Positions 33,657 through 43,454 of a DNA stretch of 64,000 nucleotides are shown in pieces. Both the position numbers and the translations under genes were made by a program. This DNA is from JAVBNC01 sp031551765 (GTDB lineage: Bacteria; Desulfobacterota; Desulfovibrionia; Desulfovibrionales; Desulfovibrionaceae): positions 14,715 through 78,714 of the forward strand of contig JAVBNC010000011.1 in NCBI GenBank assembly GCA_031551765.1. The letters are read 5' to 3'. The first letter of the stretch is position 1, and each line of letters begins with the position of its first letter. Under the pieces are notes generated by a model. It worked only from the letters and a program-made list of their open reading frames with translations, was not told the origin of the DNA and searched no databases.

Positions 33657-36488
33657 CTACAGCCCCATGGAGACCAGCACCGCGGTGCAGCGGGGGCAGG
33701 CCTTGGGATGGGCGGGATTGGTGCCCAATTCCTCGCTGTAAATCCAGCAGCGTTCGCACTTTTCCCCGGCGGCCTTGCCCACGCGGATCTTCAGGTCCTT
33801 GATTTCTTCCGCCTGCAGGGCGTCGGCCGGGGCCGCCACCAGGTCCGCCAGCTCCAGCTGGGAGACGATGAACAGCGCGCGCAGGTCCGTGCCCAGGCTT
33901 TCCAGGGTTTGGCGCAGCATGGGGTCCACGTACAGGGTCACGCGGCAGTCCAGGCCGTGGCCCACTTCCCCGGCCTTGCGCAGGGGTTCGATGGCCCGGC
34001 TGACTTCCGCGCGGGTGGCCAGCAGGGTTTCCCAGCGTTCCTTTTCCGCGTCGGGCAGGAAAAAGACCGGGGTATGGGCCTCGCGCAGGGCGAACACCGT
34101 GGACAGGCCGGGCTTGAGCGCGTCCGGCAGGTGCTGGAACACCTCTTCCGCCGTGAAGGAGAGCACCGGAGCCATGTCGTGCAGCAGCAGCAGCAAAATG
34201 TGCAGCATGGCGGTCTGGGCGGAACGGCGGTCCGCACTGTTGGCGCCGGAGGCGTAGAGCCGGTCCTTGAGAATGTCCAGGTAGAAGGCTGAAAGGTCCG
34301 TGGCGCACAGGTTGTGCAGAGTGTGGAAAACCTTGTGGAATTCAAAGGCGTCGTAGGCTTCCTGCACGCGCTGGTGGGCGCGGCTGGTCAGGTCCAGGGC
34401 GAAACGGTCCAGGGGGTCCAGCTTGTCAAAGGGCAGGGCGTCGGCCGGGCCAAAATCGCCCAGGTTGCCCAGGATGTAGCGGCAGGTGTTGCGCAGGCGG
34501 CGGTAGGCGTCCACCTGGCGGTTCATGATTTCCTGGGAGATGCGGATATCTTCGCGGTAATCCACGGAAGCCACCCACATGCGCAGGATTTCCGCCCCGT
34601 GCTTGTTGATGATCTCTTCCGGCGCCACCACGTTGCCGACGGACTTGGACATTTTCTTGCCCTCGCCGTCCACCACGTAGCCGTGGGTGAGCACGGCCCG
34701 GTACGGCGGGATGCCGCGCGTGCCCATGCTGGCCAGGAGCGAGCTGTGGAACCAGCCGCGGTGCTGGTCCGAGCCTTCCAGGTACAGGTCCGAGGGGTAG
34801 CGGCATTCGGGACGCTGTTCCAGCACGGCCGCGAAGCTGGTGCCGGAATCAAACCACACGTCCAGGATGTCGGTTTCCTTTTTCCACTGCGCGCCGCCGC
34901 AGGAAGGGCAGGAAAGACCGGCCGGCACCACGTCCTCAAGGGCGGCTTCGAACCAGTAGTCGCAGCCCGTGGGGTGCTTGGCGAAACGCGCCGCGATATC
35001 GTAGCCCCAGGCTGTGTCGTGCCAGGCTTCCCCGCATTTTTCGCAGAGCAGGGCGATAATGGGCACGCCCCAGGTGCGCTGGCGGGAAATGCACCAGTCC
35101 GGCCGGTTTTCTATCATATTATAGATGCGCGCCTCGCCCCAGGACGGGATCCACTGCACGGAATTCTTGATGGCCTCCAGGGCGTTCTTGCGCAGGTCAT
35201 TCTTGTCCATGGTGATAAACCACTGCGTGGTGGCCCGGAAGACCACCGGCTCTTTGCAGCGCCAGCAGTGGGGGTAGGAATGGGTGATTTTGCGCTTGGC
35301 CAGCAGATTGCCCACTTCTTCCAATTTTTCGATGACTTTGGGGTTGGCCTCAAACACGCTCAGCCCGGCGAAAAATTCCACCGTTTCCAGAAAGCGGCCC
35401 TGGTTATCCAGGGGAGAATAGATGTCCAGGCCGTAGCGCAGGCCGGTTTCATAGTCTTCGCGGCCGTGGCCGGGCGCGGTGTGCACGCAGCCCGTGCCCG
35501 CTTCCAGGGTCACGTAGTCGCCCAGCACCAGGGGGGAGAGGCGGTTATAAAAAGGATGGCGGGCCACCAGCCCTTCCAGGGCCGAGCCTTTGACCGTGCC
35601 CAGGACGGTGTGCCCTTCCCAGCCGAAGGTGGCGGCGCAGGATTCCAGCAGGCCTTCCGCCAGCACATAGAAATCGCCGCCCTGGCTGACCATGACGTAG
35701 TCGAATTCCGGGTGCAGGGCCACGGCCAGGTTGTCCGGCAGGGTCCAGGGCGTGGTGGTCCAGATGGCCGCGTAGGAGCGGGCCGGGTCCGCGGCGGGGA
35801 ACAGGGAGCGCAGTTTTTCGTCCGGCAGGGGAAAGCGCACGAAAATGGAGGGGGAGGTGTGGTCTTCGTACTCCACCTCGGCCTCGGCCAGGGCGGTCTG
35901 GCAGGAACAGCACCAGTGAATGGGCTTTTTGCTGCGCACCACCGAGCCCTTGTCCATGAACGCCACCAGTTCCCTGGCCGTGGCGGCCTCGTAGGCCGGG
36001 TCCATGGATTCGTAGGGCTTGTCCCACACGCCCAGCACGCCCAGGCGCTTGAATTCTTTACGCTGGATGTCGATGTACTTGGCGGCATACTCGCGGCAGC
36101 GTTTGCGCACGGCATGGGCGGGCATGCTCTTTTTCTTTTCGCCGAGTTCATGTTCCACTTTAAGTTCAATAGGCAGGCCGTGGCAGTCCCAGCCGGGCAC
36201 GTATTCCGCCCTGTAGCCCGCCATGTTGCGGGACTTGACCACCATGTCCTTAAGCACTTTGTTCAGCGCGGTGCCCAGGTGAATGTGCCCGTTGGCGTAG
36301 GGGGGGCCGTCGTGCAGCACATAGGGGCCCTTTTCGCCGCCCGCGTTGATCATGGCCTCGTAGGCGTTGTTCTGTTCCCAGGCGCGCAGGGTTTCCGGCT
36401 CGCGCTGGGTCAGGTTGGCCTTCATGGGAAAAGAGGTTTCCGGCAGGCAGAGGGTCTTTTTATACTCGGGCTTTTGGGCGTCGCTCAT
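33657..36488 (-). CDS. ileS: Isoleucyl-tRNA synthetase
   Basis: 943 residues, full length. The class I signature is [11 protein letters not shown] and the KMSKS loop is KKMSKSVGN. The editing domain (CP1) and the C-terminal zinc site (CERCW and CPRC) are present. It charges tRNA-Ile and edits valine. The ATG is preceded by GGAG. It is the first gene of the run lspA-PLDc_N-cpoB-PilZ-cheZ, all minus strand. Confidence 0.98.
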   Translation of the reverse strand: MSDAQKPEYKKTLCLPETSFPMKANLTQREPETLRAWEQNNAYEAMINAGGEKGPYVLHDGPPYANGHIHLGTALNKVLKDMVVKSRNMAGYRAEYVPGWDCHGLPIELKVEHELGEKKKSMPAHAVRKRCREYAAKYIDIQRKEFKRLGVLGVWDKPYESMDPAYEAATARELVAFMDKGSVVRSKKPIHWCCSCQTALAEAEVEYEDHTSPSIFVRFPLPDEKLRSLFPAADPARSYAAIWTTTPWTLPDNLAVALHPEFDYVMVSQGGDFYVLAEGLLESCAATFGWEGHTVLGTVKGSALEGLVARHPFYNRLSPLVLGDYVTLEAGTGCVHTAPGHGREDYETGLRYGLDIYSPLDNQGRFLETVEFFAGLSVFEANPKVIEKLEEVGNLLAKRKITHSYPHCWRCKEPVVFRATTQWFITMDKNDLRKNALEAIKNSVQWIPSWGEARIYNMIENRPDWCISRQRTWGVPIIALLCEKCGEAWHDTAWGYDIAARFAKHPTGCDYWFEAALEDVVPAGLSCPSCGGAQWKKETDILDVWFDSGTSFAAVLEQRPECRYPSDLYLEGSDQHRGWFHSSLLASMGTRGIPPYRAVLTHGYVVDGEGKKMSKSVGNVVAPEEIINKHGAEILRMWVASVDYREDIRISQEIMNRQVDAYRRLRNTCRYILGNLGDFGPADALPFDKLDPLDRFALDLTSRAHQRVQEAYDAFEFHKVFHTLHNLCATDLSAFYLDILKDRLYASGANSADRRSAQTAMLHILLLLLHDMAPVLSFTAEEVFQHLPDALKPGLSTVFALREAHTPVFFLPDAEKERWETLLATRAEVSRAIEPLRKAGEVGHGLDCRVTLYVDPMLRQTLESLGTDLRALFIVSQLELADLVAAPADALQAEEIKDLKIRVGKAAGEKCERCWIYSEELGTNPAHPKACPRCTAVLVSMGL

Positions 36489-36582
36489 ATTATTCTCCAG
36501 AAAAGGGCGGCAAAGGGTCCGGCCGCGAACAGTGAATCACTCTCCATGCGGCAAGACGGCCGTAAAGTCAAGAATGATGCCC

Positions 36583-37452
36583 TCAGGCGCCTGTGCCGGA
36601 CGGCGTTGCGGCCGCGCTCATGCGGTGCAGCTCCCAGGCCGCCATGCGCTGCACGGCCGGGGAAAAGAGCAGGCCGATATGGCTTTCCAGGGGCGTGAGC
36701 CGCAGTTCCCAGTTGGGGGTCACCGGCACAAGGTTGCGCAGGGGCAGCACCATGGTGTCCCCGGGCGTGACCAGGGCCACGCAGGGGATGGAGGCCGGGG
36801 GTTCCGTCTCCGCCAGCCGGGCGAAAAAGGGATTGGTGGGCAGCAGGCTTTTCCCCAGCCCGCCAATGGCGAAAGCGGCCACCTTGCTGCCCCGCTGCGG
36901 GGCGCCCAGGGTCAACACGCCGGAAGCGCGGGCCTGGTTGCCTTCCAGGGCCAGCCAGGAACGGATGATCAGCCCGCCCAGGCTGTGCCCCATCAGCAGG
37001 GGCTTTTCGCCGGGGTACAGGCGCTCCAGCTCGCTGACGGCGTGGTCCAGCTTGGCGGGCAGCTCCTCCAGCTTGGTTCCGGCCGTGGCGTAATGCAACA
37101 TGTGGATACGCCGGAAGCCCGCCTTGAGCAGGTGCCGCTTGAAGAGCACCCAGGCGGAATTGTCATGGTACAGGCCGTGCACAAGCAGCAGCGGCGGATT
37201 TTTCTGGTCCGGGAGGCCGTCCGTGCCGGAGCCGTCCCGCAAGCGGTAGAACAGCCCCAGAGGCCGCACCAGCACGGCCATGACCAGCCCTCTGACGGAG
37301 AGCGCCCACAGCGTCAAAAAACTGCGCGGGCCAAGGGCCGGGGCGGGGATATCCTGGTCGGGATTGTTCCCGCATTCATACCAGTAAAGCAGGTTGGCGG
37401 CCGCAACGCCCGCGCAGAACAAGATGAGCAGTATGAGAATGAAAAAGCCCAT
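36583..37452 (-). CDS. Membrane-anchored alpha/beta hydrolase (lipase/esterase-like)
   Basis: 289 residues from ATG 37452 with AAGGAG just upstream. One N-terminal transmembrane segment (about 1-24) precedes an alpha/beta hydrolase fold. The oxyanion/HG motif is LLLVHGLYHDN; the nucleophile elbow is GHSLGG (Ser157), with a likely His258 (ESHIG) and an acid near Asp232. PGAP1- or lipase-like enzymes share this pattern. Substrate is unknown. It lies upstream of ileS on the same strand with 94 nt between. Confidence 0.82.
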   Translation of the reverse strand: MGFFILILLILFCAGVAAANLLYWYECGNNPDQDIPAPALGPRSFLTLWALSVRGLVMAVLVRPLGLFYRLRDGSGTDGLPDQKNPPLLLVHGLYHDNSAWVLFKRHLLKAGFRRIHMLHYATAGTKLEELPAKLDHAVSELERLYPGEKPLLMGHSLGGLIIRSWLALEGNQARASGVLTLGAPQRGSKVAAFAIGGLGKSLLPTNPFFARLAETEPPASIPCVALVTPGDTMVLPLRNLVPVTPNWELRLTPLESHIGLLFSPAVQRMAAWELHRMSAAATPSGTGA

Positions 37453-37498
37453 GAATTCTCCTTGCGGGCCGTGTAGCGGAACAAATCCGCGCACCCGC

Positions 37499-37527
37499 TT
37501 GACCTGGAACCGGGACGGACGTATCCT
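37499..37527 (+). promoter_or_regulatory. Candidate promoter of the exported unknown at 37635
   Basis: TTGACC (37499-37504) and TATCCT (37522-37527) are separated by 17 nt in the divergent region between the hydrolase and the unknown gene. Confidence 0.4.
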
Positions 37528-37634
37528 TATCTATTAGGAAAGCCTGCCGCGCCTTCCCGGATTCAGCCGCAGGCCTCCGGGGCGCGTTGCTCCCGGAGCC
37601 GTCTCTGTATATTTTTTCAAGGTGCATCACAACC

Positions 37635-38828
37635 ATGACTTGTTTTTTTCGTCAAACACACCGTTCCCATACACGTGGCCTCCTGTTCGCGCTGCTGCTC
37701 GCCGCGGGCCTTCTGTTTTCTACCGTAAACGCCTGGGCTTCCGAAAACGGCAATATCCCGCCGGAAGCGCAAAAGGCCCTGAACGCCATTCTGGCCGCCA
37801 AGGACCCCAAGTCCCCCGCGCCAAGCGCGGCCACGCTGAACGCGCTGCTGGACTACGCCATGTCCCCGCTTTCCCCTTCCCCGGACGGCAAGGAAGTATA
37901 CCCGGCCCCGCGCAGTGACGAAGGGCAGGGCATTTACTGGCGCACCACGCTCGGCGTGCCCTTGGCCACCACCCTGCGTTACCTGTACGACCCAAAACTG
38001 CCGCAGGAAGCCGTGTACCCCGCTTCCATCCGCCGCCAGCAATGGCTGCCAGGCAGCCCCTTCCTGAAGCTCACTCCGGGGCTGTGGGATCAACTGGGCA
38101 AGAACAAAGACAAGCCCCTTGTGGTGCGCGGCACGGAAGAGGAAGAGATCACCCCGGACACCTTCAGCGGCAGCTACTACAAATACCAGTCCGAGCGTCT
38201 GCTCATTCTCACGGAATACGAAGGCCGTCAGGCCCTGATCAGCGTGACCTGGCAGAAAGACCGCTCCGACGTGGGCAAAAAGGCCGCCGCCATAGGCGAC
38301 TACCAGAACTGGGACTATGTGTATTCCGGCGCCCCCGGCATGCTCACCAAGGGCATAGGCTGGGCGGAAACCTACATGTACAGTTCCTGCGCCGTGATGG
38401 TGCTGTATGAAGACGCGCCCGGCGGCCGGAACACCGGCTACGCCCTGTTCAAGTGGCTGCGCGCGGGCTGGGCCAGCATGAACATGGTCAAGCGCCACCA
38501 CATCCAGGACGGGGCCGTGCGCTCCTTTGACGGGCTGAACGCGTTCCTCACTTCCCCGCGACGCCCCTCCGCCGACGATATCGTGGCCTACACCGAAAGC
38601 CTGCGCAAAATGGACGTGGACGCACTGCGCAAAAAGTTCGCGCCCTACGCGGCCAAAGTGACGGAAGCCGTAGCCACCAACGACGCGCTGAAAAGCGACG
38701 ACTTCCAAAAGGTTATCAAGGACGGTGCGTACGGCGCCAGCCTGAGCAAGGACGAACTGGTGGCCGCGCTGGTGGTGAACTACATCAAAACCAGGCTGGG
38801 CAAGCCCGTTCTGGCTCCCACGCAGTAA
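37635..38828 (+). CDS. Exported protein of unknown function
   Basis: 397 residues with a signal peptide (about 1-36, cut near AWASE). I do not recognise a family. The mature part contains repeated mentions of Tyr/Trp-rich strands (WQKDRSDVG, YQNWDYVYSG), the segment WAETYMYSSCAVMVLYED and a lysine-rich helical C-terminus (about 310-390). One Cys is present in the mature chain. It has a plausible promoter and is followed by another unknown gene 61 nt on. Confidence 0.75.
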   Translation: MTCFFRQTHRSHTRGLLFALLLAAGLLFSTVNAWASENGNIPPEAQKALNAILAAKDPKSPAPSAATLNALLDYAMSPLSPSPDGKEVYPAPRSDEGQGIYWRTTLGVPLATTLRYLYDPKLPQEAVYPASIRRQQWLPGSPFLKLTPGLWDQLGKNKDKPLVVRGTEEEEITPDTFSGSYYKYQSERLLILTEYEGRQALISVTWQKDRSDVGKKAAAIGDYQNWDYVYSGAPGMLTKGIGWAETYMYSSCAVMVLYEDAPGGRNTGYALFKWLRAGWASMNMVKRHHIQDGAVRSFDGLNAFLTSPRRPSADDIVAYTESLRKMDVDALRKKFAPYAAKVTEAVATNDALKSDDFQKVIKDGAYGASLSKDELVAALVVNYIKTRLGKPVLAPTQ

Positions 38829-38889
38829 AGATTCGGTTCCGGCGTCCAGGCCCTTTTGTTGTGTATTCCTGACCAGAGCCCGGTGGCCT

Positions 38890-39747
38890 ATGGCGGATTC
38901 TCCCTTCGCATCCATTCTTGAGGCGCCCCTTTTGGGGGACGAGCTGTTCGCCAAAGCCTACGAGGCGGTCAGCCCGCGGGAACGCGCCTGCTGCAAGCTG
39001 CTCATCGCCCGGCTGCACGTCTGCCTGGGCGAAGAGCGCCTGGAAGACGACACCCGCTACCTGCGCCTGCGCCAGGGCTTCAAGCTGGCCCAGAGCCGGG
39101 GCAGCGCGGACTGGACGCTGCTGCTCTGGGACGCGGCCTGCTCAAGTCCCTCGCGTATCCTGGCCGCGCTCATGCCCGCCATACTGACCGGGGTACCCCA
39201 CATCCTGGCCTGCCAGGTGGGGGACAGCCCGGAAACTCCGGCCCCGGTGCTGGCCGCCCTGGAACTGGCCGGGCAGGAAACCGCCGCCTGCCTGACCGAG
39301 CAACAGACCCTGAATCTGGTGCGCAAGCTGGCCGGGCGCGGCACTGGCCGCCTGGCCTTGCTGGGAGACGCCCCCTGGACTGGGGAAGTGCTGTCCGCCG
39401 CCCGCGCGGCCGGTATCCGCTCCTGGAGCGGCGGCATGCCCCGTATAGCGGTCTGCCCCAGCGCCTGCGTCCCTTCTGGTCAGCACGGCGAAAAAGAAGT
39501 GGTGCTGCAAGCCCCGGACTACGGCATGCTGCGTTTCGCCCAGCCGGACGCGGGCATCGTGCCCCTGGCCGAGCCCAAAGCGGAAGAGGGCGCGCGCTAC
39601 GACTGTGTCGTTTGCGGCATGCCCAGGCTCCGGTATTGGCTTTCCCGCACCCCTCTGGTCCTGACGCCGGGGCACGAGTGGTTCTGGCGCTGGCCCGAAC
39701 TGGACCGGGAATTTTTCATGCACAGCCGCTATGGCTTTGCGGATTAG
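38890..39747 (+). CDS. Cytoplasmic unknown with faint histidinol-dehydrogenase/ALDH-like pattern
   Basis: 285 residues, no signal peptide. Residues about 95-155 (LMPAILTGVPHILACQVGD, then PAPVLAALELAGQE) recall the nucleotide-binding half of histidinol dehydrogenase, but HisD's zinc and catalytic residues are not seen and the length is short. The C-terminus has a Cys pair (CVVCGMPRLRYW) and a Trp-rich end. Function is not assigned. An inverted-repeat element begins 10 nt after its stop. Confidence 0.65.
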   Translation: MADSPFASILEAPLLGDELFAKAYEAVSPRERACCKLLIARLHVCLGEERLEDDTRYLRLRQGFKLAQSRGSADWTLLLWDAACSSPSRILAALMPAILTGVPHILACQVGDSPETPAPVLAALELAGQETAACLTEQQTLNLVRKLAGRGTGRLALLGDAPWTGEVLSAARAAGIRSWSGGMPRIAVCPSACVPSGQHGEKEVVLQAPDYGMLRFAQPDAGIVPLAEPKAEEGARYDCVVCGMPRLRYWLSRTPLVLTPGHEWFWRWPELDREFFMHSRYGFAD

Positions 39748-39756
39748 CAGGCTGGC

Positions 39757-39995
39757 TGTCGAAGCCGATTAAGAACGAAAGCAGGGCGCCGCCCTGCACC
39801 CGCCAGGGGGGTGACCCCCCTGGACCCCGCGACAGGGGTTTGGCTTCGCGCGCGGTGGGTATGTATGCGAGTGCGGACATAGAGAGAGTTTTGCGTACCC
39901 TGTCCCGTCGTCAACACCCTGAATGGGTTCCAAGGGGCGCGCCCCTTGGCGGGTGCAGGGCAGCGCCCTGCGTTCATTCTTAGATGGCTTCGACA
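39757..39995. repeat. 239-bp inverted-repeat element (MITE-like)
   Basis: About 70-bp imperfect terminal arms (39757-39827 and 39925-39995) begin TGTCGAAGCC and end GGCTTCGACA. Each arm carries two nested hairpins: GCAGGGCG-CCGCCCTGC-type and a CCAGGGGGG...CCCCCCTGG type. The centre (about 39828-39924) is unique and non-coding. It fits between the unknown gene and fusA. The arms differ by compensating changes, which suggests folding is kept. Confidence 0.8.
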
Positions 39996-40018
39996 ACTTA
40001 ACCCAGCCGGGGACAGCC

Positions 40019-42046
40019 ATGGCTTCTTCTCTCGCCAATTTGCGCAACATCGGCATTATCGCCCACATTGACGCGGGCAAGACCACGCTTTCCGAGCGCA
40101 TCCTTTTTTACACGGACAAGATCCACCGCATGGGGGAAGTGCACGAAGGCGCGGCCACCATGGACTTTCTGCCGGAAGAGCAGGACAGGGGCATCACCAT
40201 CGCTTCCGCCTGCACCAGCTGCACCTGGAACCAGGCGGCCATCAATCTTAGTGATACGCCCGGCCATGTGGATTTCACCATTGAGGTGGAACGCTCGCTG
40301 CGGGTGCTGGACGGGGCCGTGGGCGTGTTCTGCGCGGTTTCCGGGGTGGAACCGCAGTCGGAAACCGTGTGGCGGCAGTCGGAAAAATTTCACATCCCCA
40401 AACTGGCCTTTGTCAACAAAATGGACCGGCCGGGCGCTTCTTACGCCGCCACGCTGGACGCCATGCGCCGCCGCCTGGGCGCCAACCCCGTGCCCGTCAC
40501 CATCCCCCTGGGCGAAGGGGATGAGTTTGACGGCGTGCTGGACCTGATCCACCGGGAAAGCCTGCGCTTTGACCAGGCGGACCAGGGCCGCACCGTGCTG
40601 CGCGCCCCGTTCACGGCGGCGGAACAGGAGATGGCCGCGCCCTGGCGGGAGAATTTGCTGGAAACCCTGGCGGAATTCGACGACGCCCTGCTGGAAATCT
40701 ACCTGGCGGGCGAGGCCCCGGAACCGGCGCTGGTGCATCAAACCCTGCGCCGTGCCGTGCTGGAACGGCGCGTGGTGGCCGTGTTCGCGGGTTCCGCCCT
40801 GCGCAACGCCGGGGTGCAGCCCCTGCTGGACGGCATAGAGGCGTACCTGCCCAGCCCCCTGGACGTGCCGCCCGTGGAAGCGCACGACACGCGGGACGGC
40901 AGCGCGTGCTCCGTGGCGCCCGACGCGGGCGCGCCGCTCTGCGCCCTGGTGTTCAAGGTGTACATGGAAGGGGGGCGCAAACTGGCGCTTTTGCGCCTCT
41001 ATGCCGGAACCCTGACGGAAGGCGCGGCCTGCCGCAACGTCTCGCGTAGCGCGGACGAGCGCGCCACCCGCATTTTCCGTCTGAACGCGGGCCGCCGCGA
41101 GGCCATTGACAAGGCTTTCGCCGGGGACATCGTGGCCGCGCAGGGCCTGAAAAGCGTGCGCACAGGGGATTCCATAGCCACGCTGGCCCGGCCCTTGCTG
41201 CTGGAAAACATCGCGGCCTACATTCCGGTCATTTCTTTGGCCCTGGAGCCGAAAAATACGGAAGAGGGCAAAAAGCTGGACGAGGCCCTGGAACGCTTCT
41301 GCGTGGAAGACCCCACTCTGAAAGTGGAACTGGACGAGGCTTCGGGCCAGCGTCTGGTTTCGGGCATGGGCGAACTGCACCTCGAAGTGCTGCTGGACCG
41401 CATGCGCCGGGAATGCGACCTTGCCCCGCGCGCGGGCAACCCCCAGGTGGTGCATCAGGAAAGCATAGCCCGTCCGGGCAGCGCGTCCGGGGAATTTGAC
41501 CGGGAATTGGGAGAACAGCACCATTACGGGTATGTGGAGCTTTCCGTTGCGCCGTTGCCGCGCGACGAGGGCAACAGCGTCCAGGTGGCGTTCCCGCTGG
41601 AAGGCTGGCCCAAGTTCCTTTCGGAGGCCGTCACCCAGGGCGTGACCGATGCCCTGCAGTGCGGCCCCCTGGGCTACGCCGTGCAGGACGTGGCCGTGAC
41701 CGTCACCAAGCTGGGCCGCAAAGAGGGCATGACCACCCCGGCGGGCTTTCGCATGGCCGCGGCCATGGCCCTGAAAAACGCGCTGCAGGAAGGCGGCCCC
41801 CTGCTGTTGGAACCGATCATGGACGTGGAACTGAACGTGCCGGAAGCCGTTGTCGGCCCGGCCATAGCCCTTTTGGGCGCGCGCGGCGGCAAGGTGGAAG
41901 AAATGCGGGACGAAGGCGGCCACAAGGTGGTGCGGGCTCTTGCGCCCATGCGGGAACTGTTCGGCTTTTCCACGGCGCTAAGGTCCGCCACCCAGGGCCG
42001 GGCCGGTCTGGTCATGCGTTTCGCCAAATTCGACAGCGCGTCCTGA
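40019..42046 (+). CDS. Elongation factor G-type GTPase (EF-G paralogue)
   Basis: 675 residues from ATG 40019; an in-frame extension to 39923 would read through the repeat and is rejected. All five EF-G domains are present. GTPase motifs are AHIDAGKT, DRGITI, DTPGHVDF and NKMD. Domain IV shows the loop region VHQESIARPG, and the C-terminal EF-G domain V pattern LMEPIMDVE-like is LLEPIMDVEL. Differences from canonical EF-G (for example GIIAHID and shortened domain IV) suggest a second EF-G rather than the main translocase, so I leave the symbol blank. rsmA follows 7 nt later. Confidence 0.87.
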   Translation: MASSLANLRNIGIIAHIDAGKTTLSERILFYTDKIHRMGEVHEGAATMDFLPEEQDRGITIASACTSCTWNQAAINLSDTPGHVDFTIEVERSLRVLDGAVGVFCAVSGVEPQSETVWRQSEKFHIPKLAFVNKMDRPGASYAATLDAMRRRLGANPVPVTIPLGEGDEFDGVLDLIHRESLRFDQADQGRTVLRAPFTAAEQEMAAPWRENLLETLAEFDDALLEIYLAGEAPEPALVHQTLRRAVLERRVVAVFAGSALRNAGVQPLLDGIEAYLPSPLDVPPVEAHDTRDGSACSVAPDAGAPLCALVFKVYMEGGRKLALLRLYAGTLTEGAACRNVSRSADERATRIFRLNAGRREAIDKAFAGDIVAAQGLKSVRTGDSIATLARPLLLENIAAYIPVISLALEPKNTEEGKKLDEALERFCVEDPTLKVELDEASGQRLVSGMGELHLEVLLDRMRRECDLAPRAGNPQVVHQESIARPGSASGEFDRELGEQHHYGYVELSVAPLPRDEGNSVQVAFPLEGWPKFLSEAVTQGVTDALQCGPLGYAVQDVAVTVTKLGRKEGMTTPAGFRMAAAMALKNALQEGGPLLLEPIMDVELNVPEAVVGPAIALLGARGGKVEEMRDEGGHKVVRALAPMRELFGFSTALRSATQGRAGLVMRFAKFDSAS

Positions 42047-42053
42047 ACACACC

Positions 42054-42872
42054 ATGCAGCGCGCCAAAAAGAGTCTCGGCCAGAATTTCCTCACGGACCG
42101 CAATATCGCGCGCAAGATCGTGGAGGCGCTGAGCATAGCCCCGGAGGACAGGGTCCTGGAAATAGGCCCCGGCCCCGGCGCGCTGACCGGCTATCTTCAG
42201 GCGGCGCACCCGGCCTGCCTCGTGCTGGCGGAAAAGGACCACTATTGGGCGGCGGAACGCCAAAAAGCGCTGCACGCGGGCGGCGTGCGCGGCGGCGTCC
42301 TGCTGACCGACGCCCTGACCCTGGCTTGGGAGCGCTTTACAGCTCCCTGGAAGTTCATCGGCAACCTCCCCTACAATGTGGCCTCCCCGCTGATGTGGGA
42401 CTGCCTGAGCCGCGCCCCCGGCCTGACGCGGGCCGTGTTCATGATCCAGAAAGAAGTGGGGGAGCGCATTACGGCGGCTCCCGGCGGCAAGGCTTACGGC
42501 GCGCTTTCCGTGTGGCTGCGCTCCTTCTGCGCGCCGAAACTGGAATTCATTGTGCCGCCGCAAGTATTCAACCCCCGCCCGAAAGTAGATTCCGCCGTTC
42601 TTTCTTTTGTGCCTTTGCCTGAAGAACAGCGCCCAACTGCTTTGCAAGCGGCCGCACTGTCGGCGTTTTTGCATCGCGTTTTTCAGCAGCGGCGCAAACA
42701 ATTGGGTACCATTGTGAAGGGTATGGGGCCTCAGGCATTAGAACTTTTGGAACAAGCCGGCATCTCGTCCGCATTGCGGCCGGAAGTTTTGACCCCGGAA
42801 CAATTTTTAACAGTAAGCCAGAAATTTTCTTGTCTTTTAGGGCAAAGCGGCGCAGCCGTCCCGCAAAGATAA
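42054..42872 (+). CDS. rsmA: 16S rRNA (adenine1518/1519-N6)-dimethyltransferase
   Basis: 272 residues. N-terminal KSLGQNFLTD, the SAM-binding loop LEIGPGPGALTG, catalytic motif NLPYNVASPL (N6-adenine type), and C-terminal helical RNA-binding domain are all visible. RsmA (KsgA) dimethylates two adenines in helix 45 of 16S rRNA, a late step in 30S assembly. It starts 7 nt after the EF-G-like gene, so they are likely co-transcribed. Confidence 0.97.
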   Translation: MQRAKKSLGQNFLTDRNIARKIVEALSIAPEDRVLEIGPGPGALTGYLQAAHPACLVLAEKDHYWAAERQKALHAGGVRGGVLLTDALTLAWERFTAPWKFIGNLPYNVASPLMWDCLSRAPGLTRAVFMIQKEVGERITAAPGGKAYGALSVWLRSFCAPKLEFIVPPQVFNPRPKVDSAVLSFVPLPEEQRPTALQAAALSAFLHRVFQQRRKQLGTIVKGMGPQALELLEQAGISSALRPEVLTPEQFLTVSQKFSCLLGQSGAAVPQR

Positions 42873-43001
42873 TTTTTCTAATTTTGCATTGTTTCTTGAC
42901 TTTAGGCGAAAAATGGGCATCAGTATGCTCCATACGGCGGAAGAAGTTCCGCGTGGACGGCCGTATTGGGAGCCGGATTCCAAAAACCATTGGGAGGATG
43001 T

Positions 43002-43280
43002 ATGACTAAAGCCGCTCTAATTGCTGAAATCGCCCGCAAGGCCAATCTTACCAAGGCTGCCGCGGAACGCGTGCTGAACGCGTTCCTGGGTTCCGTGCAC
43101 AACACGCTGGTGTCCGACAAAAAGCTCACTCTCACCGGCTTTGGCACGTTTGCGGTGGAAGAGCGCAAAGCACGCAAGGGCCGGAACCCCCGCACCGGCG
43201 CCGTGCTGAAAATCCCCGCCTCCAAAGTCGTGCGTTTCCGCGCGGGCAAAGGGCTCAAAGAAGCGGTGAAGAAAAAATAA
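43002..43280 (+). CDS. HU-family DNA-binding protein
   Basis: 92 residues from an ATG with GGGAGG. N-terminal MTKAALIAEIARKANLTKAA, the GFGTF turn, the beta-arm RNPRTG and a Lys-rich end (KGLKEAVKKK) give the HU/IHF fold. HU bends and compacts DNA as a dimer. Whether it is HU or an IHF subunit cannot be decided by eye, though the RNPRTG arm and size suit HU. It is a single gene closed by a strong terminator. Confidence 0.96.
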   Translation: MTKAALIAEIARKANLTKAAAERVLNAFLGSVHNTLVSDKKLTLTGFGTFAVEERKARKGRNPRTGAVLKIPASKVVRFRAGKGLKEAVKKK

Positions 43281-43300
43281 CCGCGACCATGCATGCATAT

Positions 43301-43337
43301 GGAGCCTTTCAGCCGGTCTGAAAGGCTCCGTTTTTTT
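43301..43337 (+). terminator. Intrinsic terminator of the HU gene
   Basis: A perfect 12-bp stem GGAGCCTTTCAG / CTGAAAGGCTCC with a 5-nt loop is followed by a G and seven T. Confidence 0.92.
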
Positions 43338-43454
43338 GCAAACCCCGCGCATCCGCAGGGTTTTCTTGAAAAGCGCCCGTGAAGCGTATAGTCTCCCACG
43401 GACGCGCGCGGCTTTCCCGTGCGGCTTCGACAACATTTTTCCGGATCAGGCCAC

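Noticed and set aside
39923..40018. N-terminal extension of the EF-G-like gene
   Set aside because: The extra 32 residues are encoded by the inverted-repeat element and are not EF-G sequence; ATG 40019 aligns with the family.
42873..43001. Promoter of the HU gene with TTGACT
   Set aside because: No -10 element at 16-18 nt; the nearest TATGCT is 22 nt away.
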